64,000 nt of DNA from Egicoccus sp. AB-alg2 (GCF_041821065.1 NZ_JBGUAX010000002.1:186001-250000); one strand, 5' to 3'. Numbered from the stretch's first letter, positions 1 to 7,650 are shown. The notes: a model not told the origin generated them from the sequence alone. Translations and numbers: made by a program.

Positions 1-556
1 ACACCGGCTCGTCGGGGATGGGGGTGGGCGCGGTCGGCGGCTCGAGCGCCGCGGGGTCCGGCGTGAACCAGGGCCCGTCGTCCATCGCCGGGAACCGCGG
101 GAAGCCGACCTCGATGACCGCGCCGGCGTCCTCGAGCGCGGCGACGGCGCCGGTGCAGGCCACGCGGAGCTGTTCCACGTCGACGCCGCGGTGCACGTCC
201 GGGTAGGGGTCGAGGCGCTCGGCCGCCCGGCGGAACAGCGAGATCGCACCGGACAGGTTGCCCCGCTGCAGGTGCACCCCGGCGACGGCGACCTGGATGA
301 CCCCCTGCCAGAAGTCGGCATCGGCCTCGGGGGCGGCGTGCCAGACGTGCTCGAGGCATTCGTGGGCCTCGAAGAAGCGCTCGTCGTTCCAGAGCGCCAC
401 CCCGAGCCGCAACGCCTCCTCCACCGAGGAGGGTTCGTGCTCCTCGGCCAGCGGGACGTCCGTCGTGCCGTAGGGCAGGGGGCGTCCCGTCCGGTCGCGC
501 GGCCGGGCCTGCTCCGGTCGGCCGTCCTCGCGCCGGTCGCGCTGGTCGTCGCTCAC
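1..556 (-). CDS. DUF309 domain protein (3' end cut by window edge)
   Basis: The minus-strand frame is open from a GTG at 556 to the window edge, so at least 185 residues are present and the C-terminus is missing. Around residues 45-100 it reads LGVALWNDERFFEAHECLEH..W, then DFWQGVIQVAVAGVHLQRGN and a short helix with SLFRRAAERL. This is the compact helical DUF309 signature (FxEAHExLE...W, FxxGLIQxAxxxxHxxxGN). The family has no settled function. The N-terminal 40 residues are charged and low in complexity. The gene diverges from mutM. Confidence 0.85.
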   Translation of the reverse strand, partial: MSDDQRDRREDGRPEQARPRDRTGRPLPYGTTDVPLAEEHEPSSVEEALRLGVALWNDERFFEAHECLEHVWHAAPEADADFWQGVIQVAVAGVHLQRGNLSGAISLFRRAAERLDPYPDVHRGVDVEQLRVACTGAVAALEDAGAVIEVGFPRFPAMDDGPWFTPDPAALEPPTAPTPIPDEPV

Positions 557-626
557 GTCGGCGTCCCGTCCTCGTTCGGGTGCGTCGCGAGCGTAACCGG
601 CCGCACCTCGACGTCCGTCCCACCGA

Positions 627-632
627 TATCGT
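627..632 (+). promoter_or_regulatory. Candidate -10 element (TATCGT) upstream of the mutM region
   Basis: TATCGT fits the actinobacterial TANNNT pattern and lies 7 nt before the ATG at 640, the spacing seen at leaderless promoters. That ATG opens a 22-codon upstream ORF rather than mutM. No convincing -35 was identified. Confidence 0.4.
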
Positions 633-639
633 CCCCGCC

Positions 640-813
640 ATGCCAGAGCTGCCCGAGGTCGCCTCGTGCTCGGGGCGCGGCAGCTCGGACCCACCCGCCC
701 GCACGTAGGTTCGCCATGCCAGAGCTGCCCGAGGTCGCCTCGTGCTCGGGGCGCGGCAGCTCGGACCCACCCGCCCGCACGTAGGTTCGCCATGCCAGAG
801 CTGCCCGAGGTCG
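640..813 (+). repeat. 76-bp tandem duplication copying the start of mutM (two upstream ORFs)
   Basis: Two perfect 76-bp units (640-715 and 716-791) are followed by a partial third copy (792-813) that is the real beginning of mutM. Each full unit begins ATGCCAGAGCTGCCCGAGGT, the same bases as the mutM start, and encodes a 22-codon ORF beginning MPELPEV and ending with TAG (706-708 and 782-784). Each stop lies 7 nt before the next ATG. Because 76 is not a multiple of three, the three ATGs are in three different frames, and only the one at 792 continues into the enzyme. Confidence 0.9.
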
Positions 814-1625
814 AGTCGGTGCGCCGGCAGCTCGCGCCGGAGCTGACGGGGCGACGGGTCGTGGACGTGTGGTGGGACGCGCACCCCCACGCCCGGCTGT
901 CGGACCTGGACCTGCTGACCGGTCGCCGCATCGAGGCGGTGCGGCGGCGCGGGAAGTTCCTGTTGTGCCCGCTGGACCTCGACGAGGACGGCCACGCCTA
1001 CGAGCTGGTGCTGCACCTGGGGATGACGGGCTCGTTCCGGTTCGTGCCGGCGGCGGCGGGCTTCGGCGACCTCACCCACGTGCGGGTGCGCGCCGAGCTG
1101 GACGACGGGCAGGCGCTGCTGTTCCGCGACCCGCGGCGCTTCGGGCGGGCGTCTGTGGTCCCCGCGGGTGACTATGCGCGCGTGGTGCCGACGCTGGCGC
1201 GGTTCGGGCCCGAGCCGCTGTCCGACGAGTTCGACCCGGACGTGTTCGCGGCGGCGTTGGCACGTAGCCGCGCCCCGGTGAAGGCGCTGCTGCTCGACCA
1301 GCGTGTGGTGGCCGGCGTCGGCAACATCTACGCCGACGAGGCGCTGTGGCTCGCGCGCATCCATCCGGCCAGCCGGCGGGTCGGCCGCGAGCGTGCCCGG
1401 CGGCTGCACGCCGCGATCCGCTCGGTGCTGGCCGCCGCGATCGAGCGCGAGGGGACGACCTTCCGCGACTACCAGATGGTCAACGGCGAGTCGGGCCGCA
1501 ACGCCGACTTCCTCATGGCCTACGGGCAGGGCGAGCTGCCGTGCACGCGGTGCGGCACGCCGATGGTCCGCTCGGTCGTCGCCCAGCGAGGCACCACCCA
1601 CTGCCCCACCTGCCAGCGCCGCTGA
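792..1625 (+). CDS. mutM: Formamidopyrimidine-DNA glycosylase (Fpg/MutM)
   Basis: A 277-residue protein beginning MPELPEVESV; the proline after the initiator Met is the catalytic Schiff-base residue of the family, followed by the essential Glu. The helix-two-turn-helix reads LLLDQRVVAGVGNIYADEAL, and a C-terminal zinc finger (residues about 250-277) has C-x2-C and C-x2-C pairs ending CPTCQRR. It removes oxidised purines such as 8-oxoguanine from DNA and nicks the resulting site. The start at 792 is fixed by the PELPEVE motif; the earlier identical ATGs at 640 and 716 are out of frame. No Shine-Dalgarno sequence is obvious, so expression may depend on the upstream ORFs. Confidence 0.97.
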   Translation: MPELPEVESVRRQLAPELTGRRVVDVWWDAHPHARLSDLDLLTGRRIEAVRRRGKFLLCPLDLDEDGHAYELVLHLGMTGSFRFVPAAAGFGDLTHVRVRAELDDGQALLFRDPRRFGRASVVPAGDYARVVPTLARFGPEPLSDEFDPDVFAAALARSRAPVKALLLDQRVVAGVGNIYADEALWLARIHPASRRVGRERARRLHAAIRSVLAAAIEREGTTFRDYQMVNGESGRNADFLMAYGQGELPCTRCGTPMVRSVVAQRGTTHCPTCQRR

Positions 1626-1655
1626 GCCACCCCCACGGGGCATCCGGGTGCGAGG

Positions 1656-2285
1656 TCAGGCCCGGAAGCCGCCGGCGACCAGCGCGTGCGCGAAGGCCCG
1701 CGCCTCGGCCTCGTCCTCCACCCGGACGTACAGCGGCGGGATGCTGAAGTACGACAGCATCAACCGCATGATGACCTCGGCCGCTGCGGGCGGGTCGACC
1801 GGCCGCAGCTCGCCGCGCTGAACGCCCGTGCGGAGCAGGTCGGTGAACAGCTCCAGCCCGCGGCGTACGAGCGGCCCACCGTTGGCCGTGATCCGCGGCA
1901 ACAGGATGCCCGGCTCCTCGTCGCGGCCGCGGGTCATGACCGGATGGTTGACGAAGAAGCTGACACCGGCCACGAACGCCGCCTCGATCCGCGAGGGAGC
2001 GTCGTCGTGTTCCTCGACGGCCGCGCGCAGGCGCCGGTCGAGGCGGTCGGCCTCGCGCTCGAGCAGCGCGTCGAGCAGGGCGTCCTTGTTCGCGAAGTGC
2101 CGGTAGAGCGTCGCCTTGCCGGCCCGGGCCTCGCGGGCGACGTCCTCCATGGTGGTCTTGCGGATGCCCACGGCCACGAACCGGCGGGCGGCGGCGGCGA
2201 GCAGGTCCTCGCGGCGGTCGCGCCGACGACCGGCCTCGTCGTCCTCGTGTGCGGCACCGCCGCCGTCAGTGTCGGTGCTGCGCAC
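1656..2285 (-). CDS. TetR family transcriptional regulator
   Basis: A 209-residue protein if the GTG at 2285 is used; the frame stays open to 2390, but that longer version would run through an inverted repeat that looks like its operator. The N-terminal helix-turn-helix (residues about 30-75) contains GIRKTTMEDVAREARAGKAT followed by LYRHFANKDALLDALLERE, typical TetR. The C-terminal ligand domain is generic, so the inducer and targets are unknown. It converges with mutM and diverges from whiB, and probably regulates itself. Confidence 0.9.
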   Translation of the reverse strand: MRSTDTDGGGAAHEDDEAGRRRDRREDLLAAAARRFVAVGIRKTTMEDVAREARAGKATLYRHFANKDALLDALLEREADRLDRRLRAAVEEHDDAPSRIEAAFVAGVSFFVNHPVMTRGRDEEPGILLPRITANGGPLVRRGLELFTDLLRTGVQRGELRPVDPPAAAEVIMRLMLSYFSIPPLYVRVEDEAEARAFAHALVAGGFRA

Positions 2286-2297
2286 GCCGTCGTCACC

Positions 2298-2335
2298 TCG
2301 TCCGGACCGTCGGTTGTCCGACCCCGTCCGGACGA
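2298..2335. promoter_or_regulatory. Inverted repeat, candidate TetR operator
   Basis: TCGTCCGGAC (2298-2307) and GTCCGGACGA (2326-2335) are perfect reverse complements. A second small inverted repeat lies between them (GTCGG TTGT CCGAC, 2309-2322). The element starts 13 bp upstream of the proposed TetR GTG and lies in the divergent region shared with whiB. Confidence 0.6.
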
Positions 2336-2483
2336 CGGTGCCGGTAGCGGGCCGGCGACGACCACGCTGCACCTGCCCGCTGAAAGGCACACCGTAGCGG
2401 CACCGGACCCCAGGTCACGGCTGCCGCGTCGGCCCATCCCCGCGGCTCCCCGCGCCGCACCCGAACCCAAAGACGGAGGCACC

Positions 2484-2741
2484 GTGTCCGCGCCGCTCCC
2501 CCTGGTCGTTCCCGGCTCCTGGCACGAGGAGGCCAACTGCAAGGACGTCGAGGTCGACGTCTTCTTCTCCCTGGACGAGGAGGACCAGCGCGAGGCCCTG
2601 GCACGCTGCCACGCCTGCCCGGTCCGCGCCCAGTGCCTCGAGTACGCGGTCGTCAACCGCGAGCAGTACGGCATCTGGGGCGGCACCCGTGAGCAGGAGC
2701 GCCGCCGCCTGATGCGGGACCGGCGCCGCTACGCCGCCTGA
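2484..2741 (+). CDS. WhiB-family iron-sulfur transcription factor
   Basis: An 85-residue protein with the four-cysteine iron-sulfur site: NCKDVEVDVFF, then CHACPVRAQC (C...C-x2-C-x5-C). After it comes the GIWGGT turn and a basic C-terminus (RRRLMRDRRRYAA) that binds DNA. These small [4Fe-4S] regulators are confined to actinobacteria and their phages. The GTG at 2484 follows a GGAGG sequence at 2476-2479 with good spacing. Which paralogue (WhiB1, 2, 4, 7 type) cannot be decided from the sequence alone. Confidence 0.95.
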   Translation: MSAPLPLVVPGSWHEEANCKDVEVDVFFSLDEEDQREALARCHACPVRAQCLEYAVVNREQYGIWGGTREQERRRLMRDRRRYAA

Positions 2742-2745
2742 TCGG

Positions 2746-2778
2746 TCTGCGCCCCGCTCCTTGCCGGCTCGGCGCAGA
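2746..2778. terminator. Possible hairpin after whiB
   Basis: TCTGCGCC (2746-2753) pairs with GGCGCAGA (2771-2778) across a 17-nt loop just after the whiB stop. No T-run follows. Confidence 0.35.
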
Positions 2779-2825
2779 GCGGACCGCGGCGAGCTACGAA
2801 CCGCCACGGGCCGCGATGTCCCGCT

Positions 2826-2871
2826 CGCGCGCAGTCACGTCCGCGCAGCGTCATGTCCGCGCGCAGTCACG
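2826..2871. repeat. Short direct repeats in the whiB/exonuclease intergenic region
   Basis: CGCGCGCAGTCACG occurs at 2826-2839 and again at 2858-2871, with a degenerate version (CGCGCAGCGTCATG, 2843-2856) between them. They lie about 75-120 bp upstream of the LexA boxes. They could be protein-binding iterons or simple GC-rich drift. Confidence 0.45.
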
Positions 2872-2944
2872 CGCGCGCTGACTCGTCGCGGCACTGACGT
2901 CGCCGCGGTGACGATCACCGTGGCGTTGTCGCACGGACCTGGTA

Positions 2945-2972
2945 GAACGCATGTTCGTACGAACACGTGTTC
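2945..2972. promoter_or_regulatory. Two tandem LexA (SOS) boxes
   Basis: GAACGCATGTTC (2945-2956) and GAACACGTGTTC (2961-2972) both fit the Gram-positive/actinobacterial LexA box GAAC-RNRY-GTTC; the second with flanks (CGAACACGTGTTCC) matches the published Bacillus consensus throughout. Their centres are 16 bp apart, and they sit directly upstream of the exonuclease/UvrC-like gene start at 2991. This predicts DNA-damage induction through LexA. Confidence 0.85.
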
Positions 2973-2990
2973 CCTACCGGGAGATACCGG

Positions 2991-4880
2991 GTGGCCGCGA
3001 CGGCGACGCAGTTCGGGTTCGAGGAGCTCGGGACCGCGCTCTTCGACACCACGTTCGTGGTCCTCGACCTGGAGACCACGGGTCTGCAGCCGGGCCACGA
3101 CCGCATCACCGAGGTCGGTGCGGTCAAGGTCCGCGGCGGCGAGGTGCTCGGCGAGTTGCGCACGTTCGTGCACCCGCAGCGGCCGATCCCCCCGGCGATC
3201 ACGGCCGTCACCGGCATCACCGACGCCATGGTCCGCGACGCGCCACCGATCGGCAGCGTGGTGCCGATCCTGCGGGAGTTCCTCGGCTCGGCCGTGTTCG
3301 TCGCCCACAACGCCACGTTCGACCTGTCGTTCCTGCGCGCGGCGTGGGAGGCCACCGGTCACGGCACCTTCGACCCGGTCGTCGTCGACACCGCACGGCT
3401 CGGCCGCCGGCTGCTGCGTGACGAGGTGCGCAACTGCCGGCTGGACACGCTGGCCCGGCACCTGCGCGCGCGCACGCTGCCGGAGCACCGCGCGCTGACC
3501 GATGCGCGCGCGACCGTGGACGTGCTGCACGGGCTGATCGAGCGCGCCGGTGCGCTCGGCGCCACGACGTTGGAGGATCTGCGCGACCTGTGCCGCTCCA
3601 CCTCGGACAAGGCGTTCCGCCGCATCGACCTGGTGCGCGAGGCGCCGGCGACCTGCGGGGTCTACCGGTTCCTCGACGCCCGCAGCGAGGTGCTCTACGT
3701 CGGCAAGGCGACCGACCTCCGCTCGCGGCTGCGCACCTACTTCGGGCAGGACCGGCGCCGGCGGATGGCCGACCTGGTGCGCGAGACGGAGCGGGTCACC
3801 TGGACGCCGACGGCGACGCTGCTGGAGGCCGAGGTCCGCGAACTGCGCGAGATCCACGCCCACCGGCCGCGCTACAACCGTCGCTCGACGCGTCCGGAGG
3901 CCGCCGTCCACGTGGCGCTGACCCGCGAGGCGTTCCCGCGGCTGTCGGTGGTGCGCACGCCGGGCCCGAGCCACTTGCGGACGCTGGGGCCGCTGCCGTC
4001 GCGGGCGGCGGCCCAGCAGCTGGTGGACGCGCTGCACGACGCCTTCCCGCTGCGTACCTGCTCGCCCCGGCTCCGCCGCGCGCAGGACCATCCCGCCTGC
4101 GTGCTGAAGGAGCTCGGTCGGTGTGGCGCGCCCTGCGACGGCACGCAGTCGGCGGACGACTACGCCCGGGTGGTGGCCGCGGTGGAGACCGCCTGGGAGG
4201 ACCCGACGGACCTCCTCGGACGGCTGCGGGCACGGATGCTGCGCTTCGGCCGCGACGGCCGGTTCGAGCGGGCCGGCGAGGTGCGCGCCCGCCTGCACGC
4301 GGCGGCCCGGGCGGTGCACACGGCCCGGGCGCGTGCGGCCCTGGCCACCGTCGACGAACTGGTGGTCGCCCGCGAGGACCGCGACGGCTGCGAGGTGGTG
4401 GTCGTGCGGCGTGGGCGCCTGGCCGGCACGGGGCGCCTGTCACGTCGGAGCAGCGATGCCGAGGTGCTGGCGTGGCACGCGCAGGCGGCGCTGGAGCCCT
4501 GCGCCGGCCCCCCCGGCCGGGACGACGCCGAGGAGATGGCGCTGGTGCTCGCCTGGCTCGACCGCGCCGGCGGGCGCGTCGTCGCCGTGACGGGCGACTG
4601 GGTCCTGCCGACCGCCGGCGGCGCGGCGCTGTCGTCGGCGGTCGAGGAGGCGCGCCGGCTGGGACGCCAACTCCGCCGTGACCGCCAGGTGCTGTCGGGC
4701 GCGAAGGTGGTGCGCCGCGCGGACCATCGGGCCGCACACACCGAGGCGCCCGCGCGTGCCGCCGAGGGGACCTCGCCGGCCGTGCGGCGTCAGGCCAGCG
4801 AGAACCAGCGGCTCCAGGCGTCCGTCGGCTCGGTCGGCACACCGGGCTCGCGACCCAGCCAGCTGACCCGCACGCGGTAG
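2991..4880 (+). CDS. DEDDh exonuclease fused to UvrC-like GIY-YIG nuclease
   Basis: A 629-residue fusion. The N-terminal DnaQ-like exonuclease (about 20-185) shows FVVLDLETTGL (motif I), HNATFDLSFL (motif II) and EHRALTDARA (motif III). A GIY-YIG domain follows at about 215-300 (CGVYRF...VLYVGKATDLRSRL), then the UvrC-type cysteine cluster (CSPRL...HPAC...CGAPC) and a UVR-like helical stretch. The C-terminal UvrC endonuclease and HhH domains are absent. The layout resembles the Rv2191 group of mycobacteria and Cho-like incision proteins, so a repair nuclease acting on damaged or bulky DNA is likely. I prefer the GTG at 2991 (GGGAG at 2979-2983) over the GTG at 2967, which lies inside a LexA box. 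The 3' end overlaps the convergent gene by 91 bp. Confidence 0.9.
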   Translation: MAATATQFGFEELGTALFDTTFVVLDLETTGLQPGHDRITEVGAVKVRGGEVLGELRTFVHPQRPIPPAITAVTGITDAMVRDAPPIGSVVPILREFLGSAVFVAHNATFDLSFLRAAWEATGHGTFDPVVVDTARLGRRLLRDEVRNCRLDTLARHLRARTLPEHRALTDARATVDVLHGLIERAGALGATTLEDLRDLCRSTSDKAFRRIDLVREAPATCGVYRFLDARSEVLYVGKATDLRSRLRTYFGQDRRRRMADLVRETERVTWTPTATLLEAEVRELREIHAHRPRYNRRSTRPEAAVHVALTREAFPRLSVVRTPGPSHLRTLGPLPSRAAAQQLVDALHDAFPLRTCSPRLRRAQDHPACVLKELGRCGAPCDGTQSADDYARVVAAVETAWEDPTDLLGRLRARMLRFGRDGRFERAGEVRARLHAAARAVHTARARAALATVDELVVAREDRDGCEVVVVRRGRLAGTGRLSRRSSDAEVLAWHAQAALEPCAGPPGRDDAEEMALVLAWLDRAGGRVVAVTGDWVLPTAGGAALSSAVEEARRLGRQLRRDRQVLSGAKVVRRADHRAAHTEAPARAAEGTSPAVRRQASENQRLQASVGSVGTPGSRPSQLTRTR

Positions 4881-5260
4881 CGGCCCGGCTCCGCTCGCGG
4901 CCCCGGCGGCTGGTCGCTCCACGCGGGCACGAGCGGTCCAGTCGTCTGGTTCCAGTACGTCGGCATGACCAGCATCTGCCCGGGCAGCCAGCGGTCGACG
5001 GCCGGCGCCTCGGCCGCGCGCGTGACGGCGTCGTCGGCCACGACGCGGTGGTACTCGTCGCGGACGCTGACGACGCAACGCTGCCAGCCCGGGTAGCGGT
5101 GCTCGACGAACCGGTCGCCGGTGTTGGCGGCCGTGACGGTGATGCGGACCGTCTCGCCGGGCGCATAGGCGGCGCGTTCGACCAGCACACCGACCTCGAA
5201 CCCGGCGAACGGTTCGAGGTCGATCCGGAACGGGCGCTCCTGGTCCGTGGGGTCCGTCAT
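4790..5260 (-). CDS. BsuPI-like domain protein
   Basis: A 156-residue soluble protein with a predicted all-beta fold: AYAPGETVRITVTAANTGD near the start, LPGQMLVMPTYWNQTTG in the middle, and PGRYRVRVSWLG near the end. This order (N-tGd, pGq, PG-Y-V) matches the BsuPI family, first described as an intracellular proteinase inhibitor; that role is unproven here. The ATG follows the csaA stop by 4 nt, so it is probably the last gene of a trpD-csaA operon. Its 3' end overlaps the end of the oppositely oriented exonuclease gene. Confidence 0.6.
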   Translation of the reverse strand: MTDPTDQERPFRIDLEPFAGFEVGVLVERAAYAPGETVRITVTAANTGDRFVEHRYPGWQRCVVSVRDEYHRVVADDAVTRAAEAPAVDRWLPGQMLVMPTYWNQTTGPLVPAWSDQPPGPRAEPGRYRVRVSWLGREPGVPTEPTDAWSRWFSLA

Positions 5261-5264
5261 GGGC

Positions 5265-5717
5265 TCAGGCGACCACGGAGCCGGGCGCGAGTTCGCCGTC
5301 GACCTCCAGCAGCCGCACCGTGCCGTCCGCTTCCAGACCACCGAGCACGAGGAACTCGCTGACGAACCCGGCGATGCGCTTGCGACCGAGGTTGACCGCA
5401 CCGACCACCTGGCGGCCGAGCAGGTCGTCCGCGGCGTAGTTGGTGATCTTCGCGCTGGTGCGCAGCGTGCCGAGGTGGGGGCCGAAGTCGACCGAGAGCT
5501 TCCAGGCCGGTTGGCGGGCCTCGGGGAAGGGGTCGACGGCGATCACGCGCCCGACCCGCAGGTCGAGCGCCAGGAAGCCCTCGATGCCCACCTCGCCCTT
5601 GGGCGGTAGCAGCGCCGGGTCGTAGGGGGTGGTCTTCGGGTCGATCCGGTGCTGCCGTGGGTGCGACGCCCCGTCCCGGGGGCCGGTCGCGGTGTTCGTG
5701 TCGGGTCCGTCAGCCAT
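5265..5717 (-). CDS. tRNA-binding domain protein, CsaA-like
   Basis: A 150-residue protein dominated by the EMAPII/CsaA-type OB fold: GFLALDLRVGRVIAVDPFPE, WKLSVDFGPHLGTLRTSAKI, GRQVVGAVNLGRKRIAGFVS and VLGGLEADGTVRLLEVDG. Stand-alone members bind tRNA and have been described as export-related chaperones. The ATG at 5717 overlaps the last 8 bp of trpD, implying translational coupling. The first 35 residues are an unstructured hydrophilic extension. Confidence 0.88.
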   Translation of the reverse strand: MADGPDTNTATGPRDGASHPRQHRIDPKTTPYDPALLPPKGEVGIEGFLALDLRVGRVIAVDPFPEARQPAWKLSVDFGPHLGTLRTSAKITNYAADDLLGRQVVGAVNLGRKRIAGFVSEFLVLGGLEADGTVRLLEVDGELAPGSVVA

Positions 5718-6774
5718 GTCGACGTGGCTCCAGGGCGAGTTCCTTGCTGCGCTGGACCCAGCGGTCGCGCAGGTCGCGCGCGGCGCCGGAGGCCAGCGTC
5801 TCGCGGGCCGTCGCGATGCCGCGCGCCAGGTCGGGGACCGCGTCGGCGGCGTACAGCGCCGCGGCGGCGTTGAGCACGACGATGTCGGTGGGCGCGCCCG
5901 GTTCGCCGGCCAGCACGGCATCGGCGATGGCGACGTTCTCCGCCACCTCGCCGCCCCGCAGGTCGGCCAACTCGGCGCGGTCGATGCCGTGGTCCGCGGG
6001 CTCCAGGACCCACTGCTCGACGTGCCCGTCGCGGACCTCCCACACGTGGCTCGGGCCGGTCGTCGTCAACTCGTCGAGGCCGTCGTCGCCGCGGAAGACC
6101 AGTGCGTGGTGCTTGCCCAGGCGGCCGAGCGCCTCGGCCATGACCGGGGCGAGCCGTGCGTCGCTGACACCGACGACCTGGTGCGGGGCGCCGGCGGGGT
6201 TCGACAGCGGGCCGAGCACGTTGAAGGCGGTGCGGATGCCGAGCTGGGCCCGGACCGGCGCGACGTGCCGCATCGCCGGGTGGAACGAGCGGGCGTACAG
6301 GAAGCCGATGCCGAGCTCACGGACGCAGGCGGCGACGGCGAGCGGCGGCAGGTCGATGGCCACCCCCCATGCCTCGAGCAGGTCGGCGCTGCCGCAGACG
6401 CCGGACGCGGCCCGGTTGCCGTGCTTGGCCACCGGCTGGCCGGCGGCAGCCGTCACGACCGCCGCGACGGTCGAGATGTTGAAGGTGTTGGCGCCGTCGC
6501 CGCCGGTGCCGCACGTGTCGACCAGCTGGTCGACGACGTGCTGGTCCAGATCGATGGGCTCCGCCTCGGCGAGCATGGCACGCACGAAGCCGGCGACCTC
6601 CGAGGGTGCCTCGCCCTTGGCGCGCAGGGCGATGAGCAACGCGGAGACCTGCGCGGGCTCCGCCTCGCCACGCATGAGCGTGCCCATCACCTCGGCGGCC
6701 AGGTCCTCGTCGAGGTCCTCGCCGTGCAGCAGTCGGGTCAACACGACGGACCAGCGGAACGGCTCGTGGGTCAC
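5710..6774 (-). CDS. trpD: Anthranilate phosphoribosyltransferase
   Basis: A 354-residue protein of the usual length. It carries the PRPP and metal loop DTCGTGGDGANTFNIST, then the KHGNRAASGVCGSADLLEA anthranilate-binding stretch and AFNVLGPLSNPAGAPHQVVG. It joins anthranilate to PRPP in tryptophan biosynthesis. No other trp gene is nearby; instead it heads an operon with csaA and a BsuPI-like gene. The GTG at 6774 is preceded by a purine-rich stretch. It diverges from a response regulator gene. Confidence 0.97.
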   Translation of the reverse strand: MTHEPFRWSVVLTRLLHGEDLDEDLAAEVMGTLMRGEAEPAQVSALLIALRAKGEAPSEVAGFVRAMLAEAEPIDLDQHVVDQLVDTCGTGGDGANTFNISTVAAVVTAAAGQPVAKHGNRAASGVCGSADLLEAWGVAIDLPPLAVAACVRELGIGFLYARSFHPAMRHVAPVRAQLGIRTAFNVLGPLSNPAGAPHQVVGVSDARLAPVMAEALGRLGKHHALVFRGDDGLDELTTTGPSHVWEVRDGHVEQWVLEPADHGIDRAELADLRGGEVAENVAIADAVLAGEPGAPTDIVVLNAAAALYAADAVPDLARGIATARETLASGAARDLRDRWVQRSKELALEPRRHG

Positions 6775-6921
6775 GGCGTGCCCGCCTTTCGGGAGACGTC
6801 TTGGTGCGCGACGGTAGCGCTGCCCGCCCGACCCTCGGAACCGGCGCGTCGCGACGCTGCTAGCGTCACGACGTCCTCGGCGCGCCGGGGCGGCCGTGCC
6901 GGGAGAGCCGGGGAGGGCACC

Positions 6922-7650
6922 GTGGACGGGGCGCATCTGCTGGTCGTCGACGACGAGCGCGAACTCCTCGCGCTGGTCCGTGCCAATCTGGAACGTGCCG
7001 GTTTCCGGGTCAGGTCCGCGCACGACGGCGAGGAGGCACTGGCGCTGCTGCAGGAGAGCCGGCCCGACCTGCTGCTCCTCGACGTGATGATGCCGCGCAT
7101 GGACGGCTGGGACGTGCTCGCTGCCCTGCAGCGCCTCGACGGGCTGGCGGACGTGCCCGTGGTCATGCTGACGGCGCTGTCCGGCGAACGTGACGTGATC
7201 CGCGCGCACCTGTCCGGCGCCGTCCACTACCTCACCAAACCCTTCGACCTCGAGGCACTGCTGAGCACGATCCGCGAGGCGCTGCAGCCGGCGACGGCGG
7301 AGCAGCGCCAGGACCGGCGCCGGCAGCTGCGCGGCTTCGTGCAGCGGCTGGCGGAGCTCGACGCCGGGCGTCAGGCAGCCGGCCCGCGCGTCACGCTGTC
7401 TCGGCTCGAGGCGCCGCGACGTCCCACGGACGAGCGTGAGCGGGGCCGGACCCTGCTGGCGAGCCTGACCCCCCGGCAACGGCAGATCGCGACCATGCTG
7501 GCCGACGGCGTCGAGGCCCGCGCCATCGCGGAGCAGTTGGGCACCTCACGCAGCAACGTCTACGCGGCTCGCAAGCGCATCGCGCACCACCTCGGCGTGC
7601 CGCCGGAGGCGGTGGGACGCACGGCCAAGGAACTCGGCCTGCACGGCTGA
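6922..7650 (+). CDS. Response regulator with receiver and HTH output domains
   Basis: A 242-residue protein. The receiver domain (residues about 5-120) has the acidic pair in LLVVDDERE, the phosphoacceptor in LLLLDVMMPRMDG, the TAL switch region and the KPF lysine. The C-terminal third reads LTPRQRQIATMLADGVEARA and AEQLGTSRSNVYAARKRIAH, a helix-turn-helix of sigma-region-4/LuxR type. No histidine kinase is adjacent. GGGAGGG (6911-6917) supports the GTG at 6922. Its targets are unknown. Confidence 0.88.
   Translation: MDGAHLLVVDDERELLALVRANLERAGFRVRSAHDGEEALALLQESRPDLLLLDVMMPRMDGWDVLAALQRLDGLADVPVVMLTALSGERDVIRAHLSGAVHYLTKPFDLEALLSTIREALQPATAEQRQDRRRQLRGFVQRLAELDAGRQAAGPRVTLSRLEAPRRPTDERERGRTLLASLTPRQRQIATMLADGVEARAIAEQLGTSRSNVYAARKRIAHHLGVPPEAVGRTAKELGLHG

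Noticed and set aside
666-1625. Longer mutM reading frame starting upstream of 792
   Set aside because: The in-frame upstream stretch is not conserved-looking, and Fpg needs the proline directly after the initiator Met, which fixes the start at 792.
2967-2990. GTG at 2967 as start of the exonuclease/UvrC-like gene
   Set aside because: It lies inside the second LexA box and has no ribosome-binding site; the GTG at 2991 has GGGAG upstream.
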